Below are positions 28,575 through 36,691 of a DNA stretch of 64,000 nt, piece after piece (position 1 is the stretch's first letter; each line of letters opens with the position of its first letter). Below the pieces are notes generated by a model. The model worked only from the letters and a program-made list of their open reading frames with translations. It did not search any database and was not told the DNA's origin. Position numbers and translations under genes: made by a program. The DNA is taken from NCBI GenBank assembly GCA_009844085.1, contig VYCF01000055.1:54585-118584 (forward strand), given 5' to 3'. Source of the stretch: Gammaproteobacteria bacterium. Lineage in GTDB: Bacteria; Pseudomonadota; Gammaproteobacteria; Pseudomonadales; Pseudohongiellaceae.

Positions 28575-29069
28575 ATGATTCGATTGATGGCGGCAAGCGT
28601 GTTGTGTCTGGTTGCCGCAAGTTCTCACGGGCAAGAGCCTTCCATCCTTGATGAGCTTGAACTGTTTCAGCTTTTCGCAGATTGCCAACCGGTTTACTTG
28701 ACTGTATTTGTGCAAGTGGACGCGCCTGATGTCTCCGGGTTGACGGAAGATCGAGTAAGAACGGTCGCCGAAAGCCGCTTGCGGGCGGCTCGCCTGCATG
28801 AATCCGACATCGGACTTCTGCAGGACATCGGATTGCTGCATGTTGCCGTGTGGGTTCAAGAGAAAACGAGAGTTTCCACCTCAAAAGTCGAGTTCCTTAA
28901 ACCATTCACCGATCAATATACCAGCCAATTCAGGCACACGGGAACTTGGGAGAGTGCCCGTGCTGGCATAGCAGATACGAATGGGAGCATGGTTATGCAG
29001 GCTGTTTCCGAAATGATGGACGAATTTATTAACGATTACCTGCGTGTCAATGAACCAGCTTGCGAATAA
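28575..29069 (+). CDS. secreted/periplasmic protein of unknown function
   Basis: 164 residues; ATG 28575 with a strong AGGAG site. Signal peptide to about residue 19 (MIRLMAASVLCLVAASSHG). The mature part has two Cys, one early (FADCQPVYL) and one at the C-terminus (NEPACE), which could form a disulfide. Segment SGLTEDRVRTVAESRLRAAR looks helical; VYLTVFVQVD and LLHVAVWVQEKTRV look like strands. No family recognised. Probably co-transcribed with the small membrane protein upstream. Confidence 0.6.
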   Translation: MIRLMAASVLCLVAASSHGQEPSILDELELFQLFADCQPVYLTVFVQVDAPDVSGLTEDRVRTVAESRLRAARLHESDIGLLQDIGLLHVAVWVQEKTRVSTSKVEFLKPFTDQYTSQFRHTGTWESARAGIADTNGSMVMQAVSEMMDEFINDYLRVNEPACE

Positions 29070-29160
29070 CGCCTCAGGAAGCATCCACTTTAGTCTGCTA
29101 TCTCCGTTCCATGATCAAATTTTTTCTGTCTTCCGCCTCAGACGGTCCAGCCTGCTTAAC

Positions 29161-30030
29161 CTAAACTCCCCTCCCTGAGTTGATGCAAGGCGGAACAAAA
29201 TCGTCAGGAAATTTGGTTTTTGAGAACAGCAATCCGGCTAGATTACGGTTCCCGCCTTGGTGGTGCACCCAGTATGAGGATGTCGGTACCCTCAAGCGCC
29301 CAGCGAGTTCGTCCATGAATGACCAGAACAGACGTTGTCTATTCTCGCCCTGGCTGCCCACGCTGAACACGAACAAGGACGCAATGCCGGGTTGTCCGCT
29401 GTCGACATATCCTTCGAGTGCGCGTGCCAGCCGGTCCATATCTGAGCGATGCAGATTCGCATCATCGCTTTTGCCTGTTTCTGAATAGGTCATCGGGTCC
29501 ATCGAAAACAGCCAGGGAGCATCAAGATGTTTCGGGCAGCCCAACGTGTCGCCCTGACTCAGTCGCTGTCGCTCGCGCCAAGATGATCGCGCGACATCGA
29601 TCCCCGGATCGGTCCATGCGGTCGCGAGTTCCCTATGCTTGGCTTCGTCCAGTTCAGTGATGCCGCCGGACAGGTGATGCGTTCCAATGACCGTCCGCAG
29701 GAGTTCCGCAGAGTTGGGGTAGTGTTTTTCCGACTTCAATTCTTCTAAGAGATTCGTTATATCGGGGTCGTACGCTTGGCATGCCCATGACTTCCGATAA
29801 GCCTTCACAATCTCCCGTTCATTGCATTTGGGTTCGCCGGCAGCTTCGCGCAACGCGCGGTAAAGGAGGCCGTAGGCATTTCCGTTGGGATCGCCAATCT
29901 GCTCGAACGGCGCCATACCATGCGTCAGCGCGACGTGAAGTCTGCGATTGGGACTAGCTCGCATCAGATGCACCGCTGCCTCGACCTCAACACAATGTTG
30001 AAGGTAATTTCCGTCGTTACCTTTTGCCAT
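29161..30030 (-). CDS. uncharacterised protein with faint RlmJ-type methyltransferase resemblance
   Basis: 289 residues from ATG 30030. The start KGNDGNYLQHCVEVEAAVHL recalls the HAGNHADVLKH start of RlmJ (23S rRNA m6A methyltransferase). YPNSAELLR and SMDPMTYSE recall RlmJ's YPGSP and DPPY motifs, but the catalytic DPPY is replaced by DPMTY and overall similarity is low. It may be a diverged nucleic-acid methyltransferase or a non-catalytic relative. A copy of the 51-bp direct repeat lies 12 nt upstream. Convergent with the small secreted protein gene. Confidence 0.5.
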   Translation of the reverse strand: MAKGNDGNYLQHCVEVEAAVHLMRASPNRRLHVALTHGMAPFEQIGDPNGNAYGLLYRALREAAGEPKCNEREIVKAYRKSWACQAYDPDITNLLEELKSEKHYPNSAELLRTVIGTHHLSGGITELDEAKHRELATAWTDPGIDVARSSWRERQRLSQGDTLGCPKHLDAPWLFSMDPMTYSETGKSDDANLHRSDMDRLARALEGYVDSGQPGIASLFVFSVGSQGENRQRLFWSFMDELAGRLRVPTSSYWVHHQGGNRNLAGLLFSKTKFPDDFVPPCINSGRGV

Positions 30031-30041
30031 ACATGAGTTAT

Positions 30042-30092
30042 GTCGAAGCGCGGCTGAACAAGACCTGAGGCAAGACTATAGGACTTGGGGCG
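30042..30092. repeat. direct repeat copy 2 (51 bp)
   Basis: Matches 28044-28096 in the same orientation: identical first 14 and last 24 bases, a few changes and a 2-nt indel between. It begins 12 nt upstream of the RlmJ-like start on the minus strand and ends 60 nt before fpr on the plus strand. Confidence 0.85.
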
Positions 30093-30152
30093 GCGGGGCC
30101 AGTTCAATTATCATGACGCCATTTCCAATTGCGTACTTACACGGCGACCGGC

Positions 30153-30896
30153 ATGGCCCAATGGATTGAAGGCACGATAGTTTCAAATCAGCGCTGGACC
30201 GAAAACCTGTTTTCCATCAAGGTCGAGGCCGACGCCGAGCAATTCATCGCCGGGCAGTTCACGAGTCTTGCGCTCGATATCGACGGTCAGCGCGTGGCGC
30301 GGCCATATTCCTATCTCAACTCACCGGGCGAGCGGCCGCTTGAATTCTTCATGTACCGGATCGTCGGCGGTGCGCTGACCAGTATCCTGATCGATAGGCG
30401 GCCGGGGGAAAAAGTCTGGATAAAAACCCCCGCCAACGGTTTTTTCGTCCTGCGGGAAATCCCGCCTTGCGAAGACATGTGGATGCTTGCGACCGGCACC
30501 GGGATTTCTCCCTACTTTTCGATTCTGAATACCGACGAGCCCTGGCAGAGATTCAAGCGAATCGTTCTCGTTCAGGGTGTGCGCTGGGACAGGGATCTGC
30601 GCTACCGCGAGATCATCGAGTCGCTCAAGCGCGAATACGGCGAGCGCTTCGCGTTTCAGGCCTTCGTAAGCCGGGAACGGGCGCCGGGGGCGATCCACGG
30701 CAGGATTCCCGCGTCGATAATAGATGGCGAACTCGAACGCCGGGTGGGCTTTCAGGCCACGCCCGACAATTCGCATTTCATGCTGTGCGGCAATCCCGAC
30801 ATGGTACGGGATACCACCGAAGAGTTGAAAGCTCGGGGATTCACCAAGAACCGGCGGCGCACGCCGGGGCATATCACTACCGAAAACTACTGGTAG
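30153..30896 (+). CDS. fpr: ferredoxin/flavodoxin--NADP+ reductase
   Basis: 247 residues from ATG 30153, aligning with the E. coli Fpr start (MAxWxxGxV); a TTG at 30129 is less likely. FAD-binding RPYSYLNSPGERPLEFF, NADP-binding WMLATGTGISPYFSIL, SHFMLCGNPDMVRDT, and the C-terminal aromatic end TENYW that stacks on FAD in this class. Passes electrons between NADPH and ferredoxin or flavodoxin. Its last 10 nt overlap the convergent amidase gene. Confidence 0.94.
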   Translation: MAQWIEGTIVSNQRWTENLFSIKVEADAEQFIAGQFTSLALDIDGQRVARPYSYLNSPGERPLEFFMYRIVGGALTSILIDRRPGEKVWIKTPANGFFVLREIPPCEDMWMLATGTGISPYFSILNTDEPWQRFKRIVLVQGVRWDRDLRYREIIESLKREYGERFAFQAFVSRERAPGAIHGRIPASIIDGELERRVGFQATPDNSHFMLCGNPDMVRDTTEELKARGFTKNRRRTPGHITTENYW

Positions 30897-32527
30897 TCCG
30901 CCGCTGGACGCCGCGCCATCGTCAGGCGTTCGAATTCGGCGCCGATGTCGATCAAAACCTGCTCCTGGAAAGACGGCGCGATCAGCGTCAGGCCCACCGG
31001 GCGGCCGTTTTCCCGATAGCCGGCCGGGATGGTGAGAGCGGGAAAGTTGGCCAGCGCCGCTACGCCGGCGTGCATGTTGTTCAGCGACAACAGCACATCG
31101 AGATCATGCTGGCTGAACAGGTTTTCCATTTGCAGGCGGACATAGGACTGCAATTCGGCGCGGAGCGCTTCGAGTTCTTCGGCGCCATAGTCCAGTTCCG
31201 CCATCATGTCGACCTCTGCCTGTCCGTAAGGCATTCTGGTCGGATCTTCGAGATTGAACGCGCGCAAGTCGCTCACCGACGTGATTTCGACCCCTGCGCC
31301 GGCATGGTCCGCCAGGTAGGCCGCGAGATCGCGCACCATTTCAGCGCCGAGAAATTCACTGAACGATTCCGGGCTATCCCAGGCGAATGAAACCGGCTCA
31401 ATTGTCGCGCCATTGGTCGCCAGCAAGTCCGCAGCCTCCTGGTAGAAAGCGTCCTCGGACATCGACTCAAGCAGGCCCAGGCGCTTGCCGGACAATCCCG
31501 TGAGACGGTATTCCAGCATCAGGTCTTCGGCCATCCGCGGCATGGCCAGATCGTCTTCGTCATAACCCGTCATGGCGTTGAACAGCGCCACGGCGTCCGC
31601 CACGGAGCGCGCCATGGGACCTGTCGTGTCGAGCGTGGCCGAAATGGGAACTACGCCAGTACGGCTCAGGCTGCCCGTGGTCGGCTTCAATCCGACCAGG
31701 GAATTTGCGCTCGCAGGCGAGAGTATCGAGCCGGAAGTCTCCGAGCCCACGGCGGCCACGGCGTACTCCGCGGCTATCGCAGAGCCGCTGCCCGAACTCG
31801 AACCGCCGGTGCCGAAGACCAGCCTGCCATACGGATTGAGCGTCTGGCCGCCCATCGCGCTCCAGCCGGATGGGCAATCGCCGCAAAAGAAATACGCCCA
31901 TTCGCTGAGATTTGCCTTGCCGAGAACGATCGCGCCGCGCTCGATCAGACGTTCGGCAATGAAGGCGTTATCGGTCTCGTTGGCCGCCAAGGCGATAGCG
32001 CCGGCGGTTGTCGGCATGCCGGCCGCGCCGACATTGTCCTTGAGCAGAACCGGCATGCCGAAAATCGGATCGTGGTTTTCGCCATGGCCGCCGTCGCGTT
32101 CCCGCGCCAGTTCGAGGGCCGCGGGGTTGAGCGAAATCACCGCGTTCAGATATCGCGCCGGATCGTTTTCGGTCTCGCGAATGCGATAAAGATAGAACCT
32201 GGTCAGGGTCTCGTAACTCAACTCGCCGCTGTCCACAGCCTGTTGCAATTGGTCGATCGACGCGCCGAGGATCAGCGGCTTCAGCGCTTCGTATTGCGCT
32301 TCCCCGAAATCCGCCAGTTCCGCCTCGAAATCGGACCACAGCGCCGCTCCGCGCTGATACTGCGAACGCAGTAACTGGTAATGCATTCTTTCGTTTTCGA
32401 GCTCAGCGAGGACGGCAAGATCCGCGGCCTCCCCGAAGTCCTCCAGTGAATCGGAAGTCTCCTGCGCATTACAGGAAACGAAACTGCATGCCATAAGCAG
32501 CAGACAGGTTAGTTTCAAATTATTCAT
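30887..32527 (-). CDS. amidase-signature-family hydrolase, predicted lipoprotein
   Basis: 546 residues from ATG 32527. N-terminus MNNLKLTCLLLMACSFVSC is a lipoprotein-like signal, so the enzyme is probably periplasmic or membrane-tethered. The amidase-signature Ser-cisSer-Lys triad is visible: Lys in PVLLKDN, Ser in GTGGSSSGSGSA, and the nucleophile in GSETSGSI. Family members hydrolyse amides, including peptide and aryl amides; the substrate is unknown. It starts 17 nt after the ABC permease stop, so it is probably the last gene of the export operon. Confidence 0.87.
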   Translation of the reverse strand: MNNLKLTCLLLMACSFVSCNAQETSDSLEDFGEAADLAVLAELENERMHYQLLRSQYQRGAALWSDFEAELADFGEAQYEALKPLILGASIDQLQQAVDSGELSYETLTRFYLYRIRETENDPARYLNAVISLNPAALELARERDGGHGENHDPIFGMPVLLKDNVGAAGMPTTAGAIALAANETDNAFIAERLIERGAIVLGKANLSEWAYFFCGDCPSGWSAMGGQTLNPYGRLVFGTGGSSSGSGSAIAAEYAVAAVGSETSGSILSPASANSLVGLKPTTGSLSRTGVVPISATLDTTGPMARSVADAVALFNAMTGYDEDDLAMPRMAEDLMLEYRLTGLSGKRLGLLESMSEDAFYQEAADLLATNGATIEPVSFAWDSPESFSEFLGAEMVRDLAAYLADHAGAGVEITSVSDLRAFNLEDPTRMPYGQAEVDMMAELDYGAEELEALRAELQSYVRLQMENLFSQHDLDVLLSLNNMHAGVAALANFPALTIPAGYRENGRPVGLTLIAPSFQEQVLIDIGAEFERLTMARRPAADYQ

Positions 32528-32544
32528 GGCAAATGTCGCCCGGC

Positions 32545-33900
32545 TTACTCGTGCCGCAAAGCCTCGACCGGATCCATGTCGGCGGCTCGCATGGAAGGAT
32601 ATATGCCGAAGATTACACCAATCATGGCCGAAATGGAGAAGGCCAGAATCGGCGCCACCGGGGTGACGATCGTGGTCATGCCCCAGAAGGTCGAGATGAA
32701 GAAGGGAATGGTGATGCCGAGCACGACGCCGATCAATCCGCCCACCGCGGAAAGAATCACGGCCTCCACGAGGAACTGGGTGATGATGTCGGCCTTGCGC
32801 GCGCCGAGGGCGCGGCGAATGCCGATCTCCCGGGTCCGCTCGGTCACGCTGGCGAGCATGATGTTCATGATGCCGATGCCCCCGACGAGCAGGGAAATGC
32901 CGGCAATGGCGCCGGCGACGATCTGGTCGCGCAGCGCGCTTTCCTCGGCCTGGCGCAGCAGGGCGAGAGGAATCTCGATGGTGTAGTCCACGTCCCTGTG
33001 ACGGCGGGTGAGAATCTGTTCGATTACTTCGCCGATGCCGATCACGCTTTCCTGGTCATCCACCTGGATCACCGCCTCGTGCAATTCCACGGTTTCGGAT
33101 TCCATGCCGCCGGCGGTCTGCCGGGTCGTGGTTTCGCCGAAACGGCTGCGGGACGAGGTCAGCGGGATGAATACCCGCGCCGGGGCCGAGTTGGACGCGC
33201 CTGCCTGGTTCTGTCCGAGATTGGAAAATCCTTCGGATTCCATGATGCCGACCACGTCGTAATAGTCGCTGTCGATGCGAATCGACTGGCCGAGAGGATT
33301 TTCGATCGGAAACAGGGCATCTGCCGCTTCCTGGCTCAATACGACGACGTTCTCGTGATCGCGCATTTCGGAATCGCTGAAAAAGCGCCCGCCGAGCAGG
33401 CCGTAGTTGCGCGAAACGGGATAATCGACGGCAGTGCCGACGACATCCACGTTCATGCTGTTGCCCAGGTTCCAGACATTCTTCTTTACGATGCGCGAGG
33501 AGATCACATTGCTCACGCTGGGAATGGTGTCGCGGATCGTCTGGATGTCGGCGTGGGTCAGGCCGTAGACGATGGCCTGGGGCGGACCGAAGCCCAGGCG
33601 GGAAGTTTCCTCGACTTCAACCGGCTTGACGCTTTTCACGAGAATGTTGTTCGCACCGAGATCGCGAAACTGCTGTTGCGCCTCGAAGCTGGCGCCTTCG
33701 CTTACCGCGAGCATGGCGATCACCGCCGCCACGCCGATGACGATGCCGAGCACGGTGAGCATGGAGCGCAGACCGTGGGAGAAAATGCTCTTGATGCCGA
33801 GCCGCGTGATCTGGCTGATGCGCCAGCCGAACCAGGACCGCCGGTCGTGCCGCCGGCTTTCGGGCGCCGGCGGCAGGGAGTCAAACACCCATTCGTTCAT
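32545..33900 (-). CDS. MacB-type ABC transporter permease
   Basis: 451 residues. TM1 near 45-65 (MLTVLGIVIGVAAVIAML), a large periplasmic domain (about 70-325), and three C-terminal TMs with the MacB/FtsX signature GGIGIMNIMLASVTERTREI plus RRALGARKADI. Ends YPSMRAADMDPVEALRHE, typical of the family. It acts by mechanotransmission rather than as a channel. Overlaps the ATPase gene by 20 nt; the ATPase domain is on a separate polypeptide, unlike E. coli MacB. Confidence 0.9.
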   Translation of the reverse strand: MNEWVFDSLPPAPESRRHDRRSWFGWRISQITRLGIKSIFSHGLRSMLTVLGIVIGVAAVIAMLAVSEGASFEAQQQFRDLGANNILVKSVKPVEVEETSRLGFGPPQAIVYGLTHADIQTIRDTIPSVSNVISSRIVKKNVWNLGNSMNVDVVGTAVDYPVSRNYGLLGGRFFSDSEMRDHENVVVLSQEAADALFPIENPLGQSIRIDSDYYDVVGIMESEGFSNLGQNQAGASNSAPARVFIPLTSSRSRFGETTTRQTAGGMESETVELHEAVIQVDDQESVIGIGEVIEQILTRRHRDVDYTIEIPLALLRQAEESALRDQIVAGAIAGISLLVGGIGIMNIMLASVTERTREIGIRRALGARKADIITQFLVEAVILSAVGGLIGVVLGITIPFFISTFWGMTTIVTPVAPILAFSISAMIGVIFGIYPSMRAADMDPVEALRHE

Positions 33901-34621
33901 CTTGTTCCACCCGGCCGTCGAGCAATCGGATGCGCCGGCTCGTGCGTTCGGCGAGTTCGTCGGAATGGGTCACCAGGATCAGGGTCTTGCCCGCCTCGTG
34001 CAATTCATCGAACAGGTCGAGGATTTCCATGCCCGAGCGTGAATCGAGATTGCCCGTGGGTTCGTCCGCGAGAATGATCAGCGGGTCCATCGCCAGCGCC
34101 CGGGCGATCGCCACGCGTTGCTGCTGGCCGCCGGAAAGCTCGTAAGGCTTGTGATGGATGCGGTCGGCGAGACCCACGCGCTCGGCGAGCTGATACGCGG
34201 CGCGATGGCTGTAAGCCTGGGAAAAACCTTGATAGAACAGCGGCATTTCGATGTTCTCCAGCACGTCGAGTTGCTGGATCAGGTTGTACGACTGGAAAAT
34301 GAATCCGAGCCTGGCGCCGCGGATCAGCGAAAGTTCGTCGTCCTTCAGCTCCGAGGTGTCCTCGCCGCCGAGATAGTAGGTTCCGGTCGTAGGCCGGTCG
34401 AGGCAGCCGAGAATGTTCATCAGGGTCGACTTGCCGCAACCCGAAGGCCCCATGATGCTGATGTAGTCGCCGCCGTAGAAGTCGAGCGAGATGCCGTGCA
34501 GCACCTCGACCGCCAGCGTGCCCATGTAATAGGTCTTGGAGACATCGGCCACGGAGGCCACCCGGGTTTTTTGCCCCGGCGGCCGGGTCGCGTTTTCGGT
34601 GCTGGCCTGAAGAGCAGGCAT
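33881..34621 (-). CDS. MacB/LolD-type ABC transporter ATP-binding protein
   Basis: 246 residues. Walker A MGPSGCGKSTLMN, Q-loop FIFQSYNLIQQ, signature ELSGGQQQRVAIARAL, Walker B LIILADEPTGNLD, switch VTHSDELAERT. The leading 25 residues are a variable extension. Partner of the FtsX-type permease that overlaps its end. Family members drive export of antibiotics, peptides or lipoproteins across the envelope with a TolC channel. Confidence 0.92.
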   Translation of the reverse strand: MPALQASTENATRPPGQKTRVASVADVSKTYYMGTLAVEVLHGISLDFYGGDYISIMGPSGCGKSTLMNILGCLDRPTTGTYYLGGEDTSELKDDELSLIRGARLGFIFQSYNLIQQLDVLENIEMPLFYQGFSQAYSHRAAYQLAERVGLADRIHHKPYELSGGQQQRVAIARALAMDPLIILADEPTGNLDSRSGMEILDLFDELHEAGKTLILVTHSDELAERTSRRIRLLDGRVEQDERMGV

Positions 34622-34633
34622 GACGGTCGCGGT

Positions 34634-36691
34634 TCAGGCGGCGGAGCTTTCGAGTTGCTCACGCGGCGGCAGCAACAGCACTTCCTCGCCTTCTTCGAGT
34701 CCGCTTACGACCTCGATAAAGGAATCGGAGAAATCGCCTACTTCGATGACGCGCCTTTCGACCGAGCCGCCCCGGCTGACATAGACCACCTGGTCGCTGC
34801 CGAAATAGCTGACCGCCTGCACCGGCACATAGATTATGTCTTCAAGGCTTGCCACCAGGATTTCGACCTGCGCGCTCATGCCCGGCCGCAGCCAGTCGTG
34901 GGTGCCGTCGATGCGAACCTGTGACGGATATACCTTCAGATCGGGATTCATGAAGGAATTGGCCGAATCCGCGACTACCGCGACCTTGATCACTTCGCCG
35001 GTCAGGCGCACGTCGGGGTAGGCGTCGATCAGAATGACCGCCGGCTGGCCGGCCGCGACCCTTTGCACCGCGGATTCATGGATGTCGACGCTGACCGCCA
35101 TTTCGCGCATGTCCGGGATGGTCAGGATCGGCTGGCGCTCGCGCACCGTGGCGCCTTCCTGGATCGCTTCCTGGCTGCTGCTGCGATAGCGGCTGGATCC
35201 CTGGTCGGATCCGCCATAGACCACGAGTCCCGGCAATTCCGCTTCGATGGTGGCGGCGTCGATCTGGGCCTCGATGTCGGCGAGCTTGTATTTTTCGAGA
35301 TTGAACTTGCGTTCCGCGGAACTGAAGTTGGCAAGTTCCTGGGCCTCCCTGGCGATGTTCTCCTTGACCTGGCGCTGATAGGCCATGACGGCGTTTTCGT
35401 AGTTGGAAAGGAACTCCTCGGCTTCCTTGGGGAAGGTGTACTGGATATAGAGCCGCAGGGCGGTTTCCTTTTCCTGTTGCTTGTTGGCCGCCTTGTTCAG
35501 GTTGAGTTCCTCGGCTTCGAGTTCGGTCGGCGTGATGAAGCCCCGGGCTTCGAGCCTGCGCTGCCCTTCGATTCGGTCCTGGGCGAGCAGATATTCCTCC
35601 TGCGATACCTGCAGTTCGTCGAGCAGGATGCGCAGGCGCTGCTTGGCTTCGCCGTCCGCGAGTTCATCGAAATCCGCATATTGGGTGAAATCGATGTGAT
35701 CGCGAATCTCCATATAGGATTCATCCATGAGCAAGGTCACTTCCGGGGGCACCGGATCGATATCCGAGGGGGGCAGTTCGAGTACGGCGACTTCCTCGAT
35801 CCGGTCGCCGATTTCGAGCGGACGGCCGCCGGGCGGGAACTCGCCGGAGGCAAAGCGCTGCATGCGTTCAACCATTTCCGGCGGCAGTTGGCCGCCGTTT
35901 TCGGCCATCATCTGGCGAATGCGATTCTGCATCGGCGGGGGCAACGATTCGATTTCAATGCCTTCCGGCAGTCCCAAAGGCGCCGCTTCGGGTTCCTCCG
36001 CTTCCATGCGAGCCGTTTCCGCGTTCTCCAGCACCGCGCGGTCGGCCGCTTCCGAGTCCGCGAGCCGTTCTTCGATCTCCAGCCGGGCAATGATGTCGTT
36101 GACGATATCGGCGCCGAGGAATTTCTCGAAATCCAGCCGCGCAAAACGCATCTGCTGGCGGGCGTCGTTCAATTGCGTCATATTGGTGTTCAGTTGAATC
36201 TCGTATGCCGCCCTGCGTTCGATGAAGGCAGCCTCGGAGGTTTCCACCGCGATCTCCTGGCTGAGCCGGTTGTCGACCAGGGAGGAAGTGTCGAGTTCCA
36301 CCAGGATCATGCCCGCGGCCACGTCTGCCTCGGTCACCCTGTAGCCTTCCTCGACGATACTGAGAATCTTCACGCCGCTGCGGTCGCGAACGCGCGAGCG
36401 GATTTCCTGGGATTGCAGGGCTTCGAGAGCGCCGCCTTCGAGCACGGTGATATCGAGATTGCCCCGGCGCGCGGCAAATGTCAGGCTGTTGCTGTCGCCG
36501 CCCGAGCCGCCGCCGGTGAGCGCGAGGGCCAGGATCAGCACGCCGGCGCCGGCTGCGATACCGATCTGAAACTTCCGGTCCAGCGCCAGATATCGGTCGC
36601 GCAATGCCGCCAGCCAGGGCAGCGCGGCAGCCTGGGCGCGCCCGGCCAGCGCTCTCAGCTTGTCGCCGGGACTTTCTTCAACGGGGTTCAT
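34634..36691 (-). CDS. unusually long HlyD/MacA-type periplasmic adaptor
   Basis: 685 residues, nearly twice MacA. Cytoplasmic start, TM about 41-60 (FQIGIAAGAGVLILALALTG), biotinyl-lipoyl/barrel strands, then a long helical region (about 135-480) where a coiled-coil hairpin would reach the outer-membrane channel. It is interrupted around 205-330 by a Pro/Glu/Met-rich insert (LPPPMQNRIRQMMAENGG, LPPEMVERMQRF). The barrel and membrane-proximal parts resume with ILTIPDMREMAVSVDIHES and WLRPGMSAQVEILV. It links the ABC pump to the TolC-like protein encoded 14 nt overlapping upstream. Confidence 0.85.
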   Translation of the reverse strand: MNPVEESPGDKLRALAGRAQAAALPWLAALRDRYLALDRKFQIGIAAGAGVLILALALTGGGSGGDSNSLTFAARRGNLDITVLEGGALEALQSQEIRSRVRDRSGVKILSIVEEGYRVTEADVAAGMILVELDTSSLVDNRLSQEIAVETSEAAFIERRAAYEIQLNTNMTQLNDARQQMRFARLDFEKFLGADIVNDIIARLEIEERLADSEAADRAVLENAETARMEAEEPEAAPLGLPEGIEIESLPPPMQNRIRQMMAENGGQLPPEMVERMQRFASGEFPPGGRPLEIGDRIEEVAVLELPPSDIDPVPPEVTLLMDESYMEIRDHIDFTQYADFDELADGEAKQRLRILLDELQVSQEEYLLAQDRIEGQRRLEARGFITPTELEAEELNLNKAANKQQEKETALRLYIQYTFPKEAEEFLSNYENAVMAYQRQVKENIAREAQELANFSSAERKFNLEKYKLADIEAQIDAATIEAELPGLVVYGGSDQGSSRYRSSSQEAIQEGATVRERQPILTIPDMREMAVSVDIHESAVQRVAAGQPAVILIDAYPDVRLTGEVIKVAVVADSANSFMNPDLKVYPSQVRIDGTHDWLRPGMSAQVEILVASLEDIIYVPVQAVSYFGSDQVVYVSRGGSVERRVIEVGDFSDSFIEVVSGLEEGEEVLLLPPREQLESSAA

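Noticed and set aside
29161..30030. Calling this gene rlmJ
   Set aside because: The DPPY motif is altered and overall likeness is weak, so only a resemblance is stated.
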